This document shows, piece after piece, positions 50,852-59,323 of a stretch of DNA of 64,000 bases. The translations under genes and the position numbers were made by a program. The notes beneath the pieces are model-generated. The model was not told the DNA's origin. It saw nothing but the letters and a program-made list of their open reading frames with translations, and searched no databases. The stretch is taken from assembly GCF_000518265.1 (NCBI RefSeq), contig NZ_JADG01000010.1:372001-436000 (forward strand). The letters run 5' to 3'. The DNA comes from Actinomadura oligospora ATCC 43269 (GTDB taxonomy: Bacteria; Actinomycetota; Actinomycetes; Streptosporangiales; Streptosporangiaceae). The stretch's first letter is position 1. The number at the start of each line of letters is the position of its first letter.

Positions 50852-50884
50852 CTGGGCAAACGCGGCATTTTCGCGTTTGCCCAG
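50852..50884. terminator. tRNA-type terminator hairpin
   Basis: CTGGGCAAACGCG, loop GCATTTT, CGCGTTTGCCCAG: a 13-bp perfect stem 8 bp leftward of the tRNA-Lys 3' half, on its downstream side. With AAAATG flanks on the minus strand it is a good factor-independent terminator. Confidence 0.8.
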
Positions 50885-50892
50885 GTCGGGGA

Positions 50893-50934
50893 TGGTGGGT
50901 CGCGCGGGACTTGAACCCACAACCTACGGATTAA
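50893..50934 (-). other. tRNA-Lys-like 3' half, candidate attachment site
   Basis: The minus strand reads TTAATCCG (3' side of the anticodon arm), TAGGT, a T arm (GTGGG-TTCAAGT-CCCGC), CGACCCA and an encoded CCA. The 5' half of the tRNA is absent. Lys fits the acceptor end best; Asn shares the anticodon-arm piece. Another truncated tRNA of the kind produced by integration. Confidence 0.65.
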
Positions 50935-51041
50935 TTGTCGGCGTGTGGGTTGTTGTGTTGGTGGGGGTCCTGTCACTGGGTGTTGACGGGGTGCGTTGAG
51001 CGGGTTGCTTTGGGTGTACGGGGATCGCGGGTGCTGCGCGG

Positions 51042-51878
51042 AAGCCGTATCGCTGTGATCTGTCGGATGAGCAGTGGGCGTTGATCGAGCCGATCATCGC
51101 GGCGTGGAAGGCGCGGCGTCCGTCGGTGTCGGGTCATCAGGGCCGGTATCCGATGCGGGAGATCGTGAACGCGCTGCTCTACTTGGAACGGACCGGGTGC
51201 GGGTGGGAGTACCTGCCGCATGACCTGCCGCCACCGTCGGCGGTGTACTACTACTTCGCGTTGTGGCGGGATGACGGCCTGTCCCAGACGATCCATGACC
51301 TGCTGCGCGCCCGGGTCCGTGAGGTCGCCGGGCGCGGCGAGGACCCGACCGCGGTCGTGGTGGACTCCCAGACCGTGCACGCCGCCGCGGGCGTCCCGGC
51401 GGACACGACCGGCCTGGACCCGGGCAAGAAGTCCCGGGGCCGCAAACGCGGGATCGCCACCGACGTACTCGGTCTGCTCCTCGCGGTCTACGTCACGGCC
51501 GCGAGCGTGCATGACAACGCGATCGGGATCGAGTTGCTGGACCAGGTCGCCATCGACCATCCGACCGTGACGGCCGCGTGGGTCGACGCGGGATTCAAGA
51601 ACGCCCTCGCCGACCACGGCCGAACCCTCGGCATCGACGTCCGGGTCGTGCAGCCCGAACCCGGCACCAGAGGGTTCACCCCGGTGCCCAAACGGTGGGT
51701 GGTCGAGCAGACCTTCGGCACCCTGACGCCGCACCGCCGCCTGGCCCGGGACTACGAGAAACACCCCGCCAGCAGCCAAGCCCACATCTACCGGGCCGCC
51801 ACCGACCGGATGACACGCCGCCTGACCGGGACGACCACCAGCTGGCGCGACCGGCCCACCGCCACGCTCGCCGCGTGA
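51042..51878 (+). CDS. IS5-family transposase
   Basis: The frame aligns with IS5-type transposases from KPYRCDLSDEQW (51042) onward; no ATG/GTG stands at the expected start and the first usable codon is TTG at 51081. N-domain REIVNALLYLERTGCGWEYLP. Catalytic Asp in VVVDSQTVHAA, Asp in AAWVDAGFK and Glu in WVVEQTFGTL are all present. The stop overlaps a second ORF (GTGA). Element ends were not identified. Confidence 0.88.
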   Translation, partial: KPYRCDLSDEQWALIEPIIAAWKARRPSVSGHQGRYPMREIVNALLYLERTGCGWEYLPHDLPPPSAVYYYFALWRDDGLSQTIHDLLRARVREVAGRGEDPTAVVVDSQTVHAAAGVPADTTGLDPGKKSRGRKRGIATDVLGLLLAVYVTAASVHDNAIGIELLDQVAIDHPTVTAAWVDAGFKNALADHGRTLGIDVRVVQPEPGTRGFTPVPKRWVVEQTFGTLTPHRRLARDYEKHPASSQAHIYRAATDRMTRRLTGTTTSWRDRPTATLAA

Positions 51879-52291
51879 ACCCTCACCTTCCTGAGCTGCC
51901 CGAGCAGCTTCTTCGGCACCTGACACGGCAGCGAGACGCCGCTCAGGCCGACGTCGACCGTCTCACCACCGAACTCGACCACGCCCGGCAGCTTCTTGAA
52001 CGCCTGGACATCACCCACCAGACCCTGCTCGCCATCACCCGGCCCCAGCCCACCGGCCCCGGACCCGTCCCACAGCCGCAGCTTCCGCCGGGCTACTCCC
52101 AGATCCTCACACTCCTAGCCGGCCACCCGACGGCCTCCACGCCAAGGACATCACCCACGCCCTCGGCCAGGACCCCACCAGCAAGAAACACCGTCGAGGG
52201 CATCAGCGCCAAACTCAAACGCCTGGTCGGGCGAGACCTCGCCACCGAACCTCAAAAGGGACTCTTCACCATCAAGGCACCCAAGACCTAA
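51875..52291 (+). CDS. accessory ORF downstream of the IS5 transposase
   Basis: 138 residues, GTG overlapping the transposase stop. A coiled-coil N-terminus (RQRDAAQADVDRLTTELDHARQLLERL) is followed by a small winged-helix-like end (NTVEGISAKLKRLVGRDL, GLFTIKAP). Between about 52129 and 52188 the frame is shifted: the neighbouring frame gives a smoother GLHAKDITHALGQDPTSKKH. Two compensating indels therefore replaced ~20 residues. Such genes accompany some actinomycete transposases; function unknown. Confidence 0.6.
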   Translation: MNPHLPELPEQLLRHLTRQRDAAQADVDRLTTELDHARQLLERLDITHQTLLAITRPQPTGPGPVPQPQLPPGYSQILTLLAGHPTASTPRTSPTPSARTPPARNTVEGISAKLKRLVGRDLATEPQKGLFTIKAPKT

Positions 52292-52366
52292 CAGAACACC
52301 CTCTGAGTGCTGGAGTCGAACGGTCAAGGGAGCTTCTCCGCCCCTCTACGCCCCCCGACACCAGCG

Positions 52367-52404
52367 TGAGGAAGGCCCCCACGCCTGCGTGGGGGCCTTC
52401 CTCA
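52367..52404. terminator. 18-bp perfect hairpin terminator
   Basis: TGAGGAAGGCCCCCACGC, loop CT, then its exact complement, followed by CGAGTTTTCT. It lies 76 bp after the IS5 accessory ORF and 42 bp from the convergent gene stop at 52446. Confidence 0.85.
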
Positions 52405-52445
52405 CGAGTTTTCTAGCCCGGCTGGCGTCCGGGTGCTGGCGGCGG

Positions 52446-52742
52446 TCAGCCCGTGCCGCTTTCCTGCTCGACGTGGTGGGCGATGACGTACCAGCCGTAG
52501 CCAACGCTCACGTACGACTTCGTCTTCCCCCCGGCCCACGGCCCAGCGTGCGTTTCCGTTCCCACTCCGGGCTTGTTGAACGTCGCCACCACACGGTGCT
52601 GCCAACTCACCGTTCCGGCCGGGCACTGCGAGCCAGCGGTGGGCGTCCCCCAGCCAACAAATGTGTAGCTCCAGCAACGACCGCTCGACGCCGCCTGAGC
52701 CGAGCCCGCCCCAGTCAAACAGCCGCAGACAAACTGCCGCAT
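52446..52742 (-). CDS. putative small secreted protein
   Basis: 98 residues from the ATG at 52742. A weak signal-like start (RQFVCGCLTGAGSAQAASS) is followed by a Trp/Tyr/Gly-rich beta-type domain with a Cys pair (GRCWSYTFVGWG, GSQCPAGTVSW, YVSVGYGWYVIAHHVEQE). Unrecognised; loosely like small secreted bacteriocin- or inhibitor-like proteins. A longer N-terminus in the same frame looks non-coding. Confidence 0.5.
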   Translation of the reverse strand: MRQFVCGCLTGAGSAQAASSGRCWSYTFVGWGTPTAGSQCPAGTVSWQHRVVATFNKPGVGTETHAGPWAGGKTKSYVSVGYGWYVIAHHVEQESGTG

Positions 52743-53198
52743 CCCGGCACGAGGAGCTGCGGTCGTCGGACGTGTGGACGGAAGAGGTGGAAGGGGAAGT
52801 ATGTCAACGGCGCCGGGCGGCGTCGCCCTGGTCGGGCGGAACGGCGTGCCAGGTCCGGGCCATCGACCGCCACCCGTTGCTGTGCTCTGGGACCGACCTC
52901 CGTCGCTCGGGCACGGCACCTGGAGCTGCCGCGCCCAGACCGCCACGCGCTGCGGACGTTTGCCAGCCCAGAAAGCGGTGTTGCGCGCGGATCTATTGTC
53001 CGTCTCCCCAGGCGCTCGTGGCCACTGGGGCCTGGGGGTGGGCGGTCAAGATCTGGCGGTGTACGGCCGCCGGGAACGGCGTTGGGCGGACATGGTGCTG
53101 GTGATGGGCGGCCAACAGGGGCGTTGGCGGGTGGCCAGGCCCTCTGGGATTCCGACGGTCGGCGGCCCCAGCTCTGAAACGTGTGCTTCAGAAGCTTT

Positions 53199-53216
53199 CT
53201 GGAGCGTACACTGCAG
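53199..53216. promoter_or_regulatory. TetR operator in front of the TetR gene
   Basis: CTGGAGCGTACACTGCAG overlaps the gap just before the tetR ATG. The same pattern, TGGAG-N6-CT(C/G)CA, occurs as a perfect dyad at 55084-55099, upstream of the AhpD-like gene. Shared sites imply one regulator for both. Confidence 0.7.
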
Positions 53217-53218
53217 AA

Positions 53219-53836
53219 ATGGAGAGCGACCGATCCGGCCAGACGCCCGGGGCGCGCCGCGGCCGCCCGCGCTCGTTCGATGTCGACACGGCCGCCGAGG
53301 CCGCGCTGCGCACGCTGTGGGCCAAGGGCTACGAGGCTTCGTCGGTGGGCGACCTGGTGACGGCCACTGGCTTGTCGATGTCCAGCCTGTACTCGGCGTT
53401 CGGCAGCAAGCGCGGCGTACTGGAGGCGGCACTGACCCTCTACGACCGCAACCGGGACGATCTGTTGGCCCCCCTGGAGCGCGGCAACGAAGGGCTTGAA
53501 GATCTGCGCCGTTTCCTGGAGGCCCTCCGGCAGTCCGTGTCGGAGCCGGGTATCCCTGGCTGCTTCATGGTGAACACCTCCACCGAGGTAGCGCCGCACG
53601 ACAGCGGGATCGCCGCGCGGACCAGCCGTTACCGCGATCGTGTGTACGCCGGCATCACCGCCGCTCTGAACCGCGCGGTCGCCTCCGGCGAGCTCCCGCC
53701 CGGTGACGTCCAGGACCGGGCCCGGATCCTCCAGGCCGGCTCCTACGGGGCCCTCGTGGTGGCCCGGGCGGGCGACACGGCGGAGGCCCGCACGATCATC
53801 GACGCGCTGATGCGGATGTTCGCGACCCAGGGCTGA
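53219..53836 (+). CDS. TetR-family repressor
   Basis: 205 residues from ATG 53219. N-terminal helix-turn-helix: GRPRSFDVDTAAEAALRTLW, GYEASSVGDLVTATGLSMSSLYSAFGSKRGV. The ligand domain carries GIPGCFMVNTSTEVAPHD with a Cys, as in YcdC/AcrR-like regulators of the TetR_C_16 type. Its own promoter contains a dyad found again before the AhpD-like gene. It is convergent with the doxX remnant. Confidence 0.92.
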   Translation: MESDRSGQTPGARRGRPRSFDVDTAAEAALRTLWAKGYEASSVGDLVTATGLSMSSLYSAFGSKRGVLEAALTLYDRNRDDLLAPLERGNEGLEDLRRFLEALRQSVSEPGIPGCFMVNTSTEVAPHDSGIAARTSRYRDRVYAGITAALNRAVASGELPPGDVQDRARILQAGSYGALVVARAGDTAEARTIIDALMRMFATQG

Positions 53837-53910
53837 GCGGTCGAGGCGGCAGGACACTGCGGGGTTCCGGAGCGAGAGATCGCGTAGCCCCGGCACGTGC
53901 CCGCCACGGC

Positions 53911-54300
53911 TCAGGCGCGGCCGACGGCGACGAACGCCGCGAGCGCGAGGAGGGCCGCGTCCGCCGCGATGTACTTGGCCTCCCCTTCATGGCGGCGGCG
54001 GACGTTGATGGCACCGACCATCAGCAGGGCGAAGCCGACGGCGGTCACTGGCACGAGGGGCCGGCGCGATGTCGGGCGCGCGGGCAGGGGCAGACCGAAC
54101 GCGGCCAGCAGATCGAGGGCCCCGGTGGCCTTGACGAGGCCGACTTCGGCGTCCTTGGTCCAGGCTCCTCCAGGCACGCTGACCAGCTTCTCCTTGGGCA
54201 CGAGGGACTTGTTGACGCCGCCGGCCAAGGCGACGGAGGCAACAATGGAGCGCCTCATGAATCTCGCACTGTGGATCACCACAGGAGTGGTCCCTTGGAG
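53911..54300 (-). pseudogene. DoxX-like membrane protein; first codons inverted
   Basis: The minus strand from about 54240 to the stop at 53911 encodes SVALAGGVNKSLVPKEKLVS, VGLVKATGALDLLAAFGLPL, VPVTAVGFALLMVGAINV and ADAALLALAAFVAVGRA: four-helix DoxX without its start. The missing N-terminus, RBS GGAG plus MNLALWITTGVV, lies on the plus strand at 54246-54292. A roughly 50-bp inversion therefore separates start and body. DoxX-like proteins are often encoded beside peroxidase-like genes, as here. Confidence 0.75.
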
Positions 54301-54462
54301 TTCCTGCTCGCTGCAGCTCCTCGAGTCTCGGACCCAGAATTGTGGAGCAAGCGTTCTGTAACTGCCTGGGACATTTGAAGCGCCGGGCGCCCCGATCGGG
54401 GCGCCCGGTCGGCGCTTACATGCCTCCCCTGGCGAGAGCAGCAGGGGCAAGGGCCCGTCGTG

Positions 54463-55032
54463 TCAGTCCTGCCAGGTGCGGTGTGCGAACCCGCGGTCCA
54501 CCGGGGTGTGGAAGAGGTGGTTGGAGTAGTTGCTGATCGTCTTGATGGAGACGGCGAGCAGAACTCGCAGGATGTCCTGTTCGGAGTAGCCCGCCGCGAG
54601 GAAGGCGTCCACCTGGGCCGCCGTCGGCAGGCCGCGGGACTCGACGAACGCCGCAGTGAAGGTGACGAGCGCATTCAGACGCTCATCGGGCACCGGGCGG
54701 CCGTCACGGATGGCGTCGGTGATCTCGGCGGGGACCTTGGTCATGTCGGCGACCGCACTGTGGGCTGCGACGCAGTAGGTGCAGCCGTTGGTGCGGCTGA
54801 TGGTCAGCAGGATCGCCTCCTGCTCGGCGGGGGACAGCGCGGAATCGGAGCGGAAGACCTGGTAGCCGTCCATGTAGGCCTGCAGCAGGCCGGGCAGGTT
54901 GGCCATCCGGGCGTACATGTTGGGGATCATGCCGTTGCGGGCCTTGGCGTCCGCGAGCACGCCCGCGACCGCCGGGTCCGGGTCGTCGACGGTGCGGGCG
55001 GGCAGGGACAGGGGGCGTTCAGCCTGGGCCAT
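54463..55032 (-). CDS. AhpD-like / carboxymuconolactone decarboxylase family protein
   Basis: 189 residues. The redox motif is in EAILLTISRTNGCTYCVAAHS (CxxC with downstream His). The helices PNMYARMANLPGLLQAYMDG and ISNYSNHLFHTPVD match peroxidase-related AhpD-like proteins. It likely acts as an alkyl-hydroperoxide reductase partner. The upstream region carries a perfect TGGAG-N6-CTCCA dyad, so the TetR protein at 53219 probably controls it. Confidence 0.92.
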   Translation of the reverse strand: MAQAERPLSLPARTVDDPDPAVAGVLADAKARNGMIPNMYARMANLPGLLQAYMDGYQVFRSDSALSPAEQEAILLTISRTNGCTYCVAAHSAVADMTKVPAEITDAIRDGRPVPDERLNALVTFTAAFVESRGLPTAAQVDAFLAAGYSEQDILRVLLAVSIKTISNYSNHLFHTPVDRGFAHRTWQD

Positions 55033-55083
55033 GGTGCGGCTCCTTCGAGAGGTATTTATGGAGTGTTCGTTCCGGAAATATTA

Positions 55084-55099
55084 TGGAGCATACACTCCA
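55084..55099. promoter_or_regulatory. TetR operator upstream of the AhpD-like gene
   Basis: TGGAGCATACACTCCA is a perfect dyad; a weaker related site, TGGAGTGTTCGTTCCG, lies nearer the gene (55059-55074). The main site matches the one at 53199-53216. Confidence 0.75.
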
Positions 55100-55287
55100 G
55101 ATATGCAAACGGCGGGACCCGGAAGGCGTCGCTGCAGGTCAAGTTATGTATCGGTACTCGTTGATGACGCTGCCCAGGATGCGGGTGCGTGGGAGCCGAT
55201 GGGCTTCGGTGGCGTGCGTGATGGTGGCTGCTGGCCGGTCCCGGGTGGTAGTTGATTGCGGGATCGGTGGGGGCGGCCCCCCTGCGG

Positions 55288-56079
55288 TCATGCCTTGAAC
55301 ACCCGCCCGGACATGGCCAGCATGGCGCGCCGGGGCAGCAGGCGTGGGGCCAGCGCCATCGCCTTGTTGGTGAGGCCGGGCACGACGCTCGGCGGCACGT
55401 TGCCCCGCTCCAGTGCCTGGCGGGTCGCGGCCGCTATCTCGGCCGGTGTGGCCACCCGGCCCATCCCGAGCTCCTCCTGGCCGACCACGTCGTTGAACTC
55501 GGTGCCGGTCGCTCCGGGGGACACGGCCAGCACGCGCAGCGAGGATGCCCGGGTCTCGTAGGCCAGGGCCTCGGTCAGGCTCAGCACGAACGCCTTGGTG
55601 GCGCCGTAGACGGCCATGTTGGGGGCGGGCTGGTAGGCGGCCAGGCTGGCCACGTTGACCAGTGCGCCGCGCCCGTCGGCGACCAGCTGCGGCAGGAAGG
55701 CCCGGCTGACCTCGGTGACCGCGACGACGTTCAGCTGGATCATGCGGGCGATCTCGTCGGGATCCTGCTTCGCGAACGGCCCGAAGCCGCCGAAGCCCGC
55801 GTTGTTGATCACGGTCTGGACGGCGATGCCCCGGGCTTCGACCTCCGCGCGAAGGGCCTCTCCCGCCCCGGGGCGGGACAGGTCGGCGGCGATCGGGGTC
55901 GCCGTGACGCCGTGCGCCGCCTCCAGATCGGCCGCCAGCTGCTCAAGCCGGTCCAGGCGCCGGGCGACGAGGACGACGTCGGCGCCCCGCTGGGCCCACT
56001 GACGGGCGAACTCCGTGCCGATGCCGGAGCTCGCGCCGGTGATCAGGGCGACGGTCCCCTGGTAGGACATGGTGGACAT
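55288..56079 (-). CDS. short-chain dehydrogenase
   Basis: 263 residues. TVALITGASSGIGTEFARQW, INNAGFGGFGPF, active site YGATKAFVLSLTEAL, then VSPGATGTEFND. Classical DltE/YqjQ-type SDR. It starts MSTMSYQG at 56079 with GAAGCGGAG upstream. Divergent from the TetR gene at 56172 across a 92-bp gap that contains a palindromic operator. Confidence 0.93.
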   Translation of the reverse strand: MSTMSYQGTVALITGASSGIGTEFARQWAQRGADVVLVARRLDRLEQLAADLEAAHGVTATPIAADLSRPGAGEALRAEVEARGIAVQTVINNAGFGGFGPFAKQDPDEIARMIQLNVVAVTEVSRAFLPQLVADGRGALVNVASLAAYQPAPNMAVYGATKAFVLSLTEALAYETRASSLRVLAVSPGATGTEFNDVVGQEELGMGRVATPAEIAAATRQALERGNVPPSVVPGLTNKAMALAPRLLPRRAMLAMSGRVFKA

Positions 56080-56109
56080 GGTGGTGCTCCGCTTCTTGGG
56101 AAGACTGCA

Positions 56110-56147
56110 TTGACTCCAATGTAGGCACGTGACATCATTGTAGTCAA
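56110..56147. promoter_or_regulatory. palindromic operator between SDR and TetR genes
   Basis: TTGACTCCAATG (56110-56121) and CATTGTAGTCAA (56136-56147) form a dyad with one mismatch. They coincide with -35-like TTGACT and TTGACTA in both directions, a suitable site for the divergent TetR repressor. Confidence 0.75.
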
Positions 56148-56171
56148 CCGACAACACCGAGGATGTGTGAC

Positions 56172-56780
56172 GTGGCCGAGGGCCCTTACCACCACGGCAA
56201 CCTGAGGGCGGCCCTGCTCGAACGCGCCGAGGCCGTGCTGACCGAGTCCGGACCCGCCGCGCTCTCGCTGCGCGGCCTGGCCCGCGACATCGGCGTCAGC
56301 CACGCCGCCCCGACCCGCCACTTCCAGGACCGGCAGGCGATCCTCGACGCCCTGGCGGCCACCGGGTTCACCGACCTCAACCAGCGGGCCCAGGACGCAG
56401 CGGACACGCCGGGCACCGTCGAGCAGCGGCTGCGCGGCCTCAGCCGCGCCTACATCGGCTTCGCCAGAGAACGCACCGCACTCCTGGAGCTGATGTTCTC
56501 CGCGAAACGTGAACTGCAGCACGCCCGCGACCAAGCCGGACAAGACCTGTTCCGCCTCGGACACCAGAGCCTGGACCTCGCCGCCCGCCTGCTCGCCGAA
56601 GGCCAGCGGGCCGGAACGGTGCGCGAGGGAGACCCCGCACGGCTGGCCCAGGTCGTGTTCTCCGCCGTCCACGGCCTGGCCGCGCTCGCCGTCGGCGGCC
56701 TGCTCGACGACACCCCGGTGGACGAGGCCTGCGACCTGGCCCTGGACGTCCTGCTGGCCGGCCTCGCCCCCCAGAGCTGA
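56172..56780 (+). CDS. TetR-family repressor
   Basis: 202 residues from the GTG at 56172 (GAGG at normal spacing; the ATG at 56163 has none). YHHGNLRAALLERAEAVL, LSLRGLARDIGVSHAAPTRHF is the helix-turn-helix, with a TetR_C_13/WHG-type domain (LMFSAKRELQHARDQAG...). Likely represses the divergent SDR through the palindrome at 56110-56147. Confidence 0.92.
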   Translation: MAEGPYHHGNLRAALLERAEAVLTESGPAALSLRGLARDIGVSHAAPTRHFQDRQAILDALAATGFTDLNQRAQDAADTPGTVEQRLRGLSRAYIGFARERTALLELMFSAKRELQHARDQAGQDLFRLGHQSLDLAARLLAEGQRAGTVREGDPARLAQVVFSAVHGLAALAVGGLLDDTPVDEACDLALDVLLAGLAPQS

Positions 56781-56989
56781 CACCCCACGCAGGACGAAGC
56801 CGCCGTCCCCCTTCAACGTCCGTTTGCGGCTGATCGCATGTTGTGAGCGGGTGCCAGGTTCTAGAGCCTGACTTTGGGAGGGCACTGGATGCCAGAGCCC
56901 ACACCGGTCCGCCAGCGCCCGCTCACCTCGGATCGTCAGCCGTTGTGATCGGTGGACGCCGGGCTGATGAGCCTGGCTTGCGGACGAAA

Positions 56990-57425
56990 CGAACCGACCA
57001 CCATTGCCGGCCTTCCGCCCGGCGGCGGTGGTCGCCCCACTCTCGGCGGCTTTGCTCGCCGGCCGTTTCATTTCGCGGACCGTCACGATGACCGGCTGAT
57101 CCGGCGCGGCCGCACGGACGTCACGGCACAGCGCCAGCGCCGCAAACTCCGGCCGCACCTTGACCCGGGCGGAGATCTTCCCGGTGAAGACCCGGCCGCG
57201 TGCAACGCCACCACTGCGGTCAACTGCGGTTCCCGTACTTCGCACAGGTCGGGGACGTAGTTGTGGAGAGCGCCCGCCGAGACGACCGCAACTCGGCGAT
57301 GCCGCTGATCGAGTTGTCCGGATTGAGCAGCAGTTCCTCTTCGGCGACGGTGGATCCGTCCGACCCGGCCGCAGCAGGGGCCACGTCCTTGCGGATGCCA
57401 GCGATGACCTTGGTCACCACAGAGC
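56990..57425 (-). pseudogene. frameshifted gene of unknown family
   Basis: A GTG at 57425 with GAGGAGG starts VTKVIAGIRKDVAPAAAG, EEELLLNPDNSISGIAEL. The sense then moves to another frame (GALHNYVPDLCEVREPQLTA) and again to GKISARVKVRPEFAALALCR, PVIVTVREMKR. Codon bias supports one gene broken twice. No family recognised. 56781-56989 holds nothing clear. Confidence 0.45.
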
Positions 57426-57754
57426 CTCCTCGGAGGCTGTGACACATAATCCACCCGAGCCGTCGACCGTGCCGAGGCGGTGAGCTGGACGGGCTCGGGC
57501 CGAGCATGGCTCGCCGAGGGACTGGGTGGCACCTAATGCGGATTAGGTGTCACACGCGGAGAGGAGGAGGGGCCGTCCCACGCGTGTTCAGTATCGGCGG
57601 GTCGCATCCGCCAGTGCGGGTGTTGGCCCAATGCTTCACGGGGGCGGGGCGGGGCGGGGTGGCCAACAGCCGTCCTCGCGCCAGGGAGGAATGCCCACAT
57701 GGTGCGCGGGTCGACGATGCCGGTCTCGATGGTGCCCGTCTCGGTGTTGCTCGG

Positions 57755-58300
57755 CTAGATGAACTGGGCGTCCTTGCATCCGGCGTTGACGAACGCGGTG
57801 CGCATGCGAGTCTGCAGGGTTTTGAGGTCCTTGGAATCCGTCACCTTGTTGGGGAAGTTGAACTTGAACTCGCGGGTGGTGCCGCTGATCGTCGGGGACA
57901 TCGACACATAGATCCGGTCGGGCACGACCGTGGTGTTGTCGGGATACTGGACCCGGATCAGGTAGTCGGTGACTTTGTCGCCGTTCTTCTTGTTCTTCAG
58001 GCAGGGGCGGGTGCCGTTTTCGACGCGCTTCATCAGTCCCTGGTTGACCTGGGTGCCCTGCATGGGGACCAGGTTGTAGCGCATGCTGGCGCCCCAGAAC
58101 GTCGATGCGATCAGGTGGCCGCCCTGCCAACCCGCCCCGCCCCATCCGCCGACCGTGGTCTCACATGTCTTGTCGCGCGGGGAAGTCTTCTCCACCACGT
58201 TCTTGGACAGCGCCGTCTCAGGACGCCCGTATCTATCGGTCGTGAACTTCCGCGCGTTGGCGGTGTAGGTGTGGCTCGGGGTGATGTTCTTCTCGCATTC
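57755..58300 (-). pseudogene. secreted DNA/RNA non-specific endonuclease, frame broken after signal peptide
   Basis: The frame from about 58295 to 57755 encodes ECEKNITPSHTYTANARKF, KTCETTVGGWG, GWQGGHLIASTFWGASMRYN and VPMQGTQVNQGLMKRVENG. The GGHLIAS..W....RYNLVPM pattern is that of NUC-type toxin nucleases, with catalytic His and Asn. A signal peptide (RTPTVVGTIALAAGLSAGPA, then SASSEQALQRKP) is encoded immediately upstream (about 58300-58430) in another frame, so one base is missing near 58296. An ATG at 58198 inside the nuclease domain is not a credible start. Confidence 0.75.
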
Positions 58301-58440
58301 GCGTCATCCGGCTTCCGCTGCAGAGCCTGTTCGGAGGACGCCGACGCCGCGGGCCCGGCGGACAAACCAGCCGCCAGCGCGATCGTGCCGACAACCGTCG
58401 GCGTCCGCCAGTACCTGCTCCGCCGGTCGACCGTCTTCGA

Positions 58441-58929
58441 TCCGCGTGTCGGGGTGTGCGGTCGAGGTGGAGCAGGAACGTGGCCGGTACGCCAGTGACA
58501 CCTGATACCGATGAGGCCACTCCCAGTGGTTCCGGCCGGACGGAGGTGTCGCCGGGCGAGCGTCGGCTTTTCGGTGGTTGCCGCGTGCGGGTGAGGTCAG
58601 GGTGGCGGGTGCCGCGAGGGGAGGTTGGGCGGGACGGTGGGATGGCAGGTTCCGGGGCGGCGCCCGACTCGCCGGCGCGGCTACTTCATCGGACCGTGCG
58701 GCAGGACGTGCGTGACCGCGCCGGCCGCCATCCCACCCGATGCGACGACCCGCAGCTCGTCTGGGGCTTATGAAACGGCTCTTACCGGCACCCGCAGTTG
58801 TGGCGGTGGGGCTTGCAGAACCTGGCTTCTGTGCGGGCAGGAAGGGAAACCCCTCCTGCCGCCGATTGTGCGCGGTGAACAGAGGCGGTGAGCCTGTGGG
58901 GGAGCGAGCTCTATAGAAATGAAACCACC
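58441..58929. other. 490-bp stretch without a supportable gene
   Basis: Only Arg/Gly-rich shadow frames are seen. It separates the broken nuclease from the small secreted protein gene on the other strand and should contain both promoters. Confidence 0.35.
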
Positions 58930-59160
58930 ATGCGCATCTCCCGGATCGCGTCCTTGGTCGTTGCCGCGTTCATCCCCGTGTTCGTTGGTGCGCTGCTCGG
59001 CGCACCTGCCGCCTCGGCAGCACTCCAGGCGGCGGTCGGCGCGAGGCCGGCTGTCACGCCGGAGCAGTGCCTCAAGGGCGGCGGCGAGATCATCTTTGGT
59101 CTCGAGGAGGCGGCCTCTTGCCGAGGCGGCACCTACGACGGCCAGGCCGTTTTCTACTAG
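58930..59160 (+). CDS. small secreted Cys-pair protein
   Basis: 76 residues. A signal peptide (RISRIASLVVAAFIPVFVGA..., cleavage after ASA) is followed by ~45 residues with the pattern TPEQCLKGGGEII..., ASCRGGTYDGQAVF. A convergent gene (59324) encodes a paralogue with the same QC..GGG...C.GGTY.GQ.V spacing, so one disulfide is likely. No known function; exported. Confidence 0.65.
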   Translation: MRISRIASLVVAAFIPVFVGALLGAPAASAALQAAVGARPAVTPEQCLKGGGEIIFGLEEAASCRGGTYDGQAVFY

Positions 59161-59271
59161 TCCAGCCGAGCAAAGGGCAACACAGGTTCTGGCAGCGCCG
59201 CAGAGGGCGTTGCCGGAGCCCTTCGAGGCCCGGCCGTCGTGGCGCGGCTGGTCCCACAGACCCGAGACCGC

Positions 59272-59314
59272 GGTTGAGCCAGGGGGCAACCGCAGGTTGC
59301 CCCCTGGCTCAACC
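59272..59314. terminator. 20-bp perfect bidirectional terminator
   Basis: GGTTGAGCCAGGGGGCAACC, loop GCA, then its exact complement. It lies between the two convergent secreted-protein genes, adjacent to the stop of the leftward one. Confidence 0.88.
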
Positions 59315-59323
59315 GCCTCCCGC

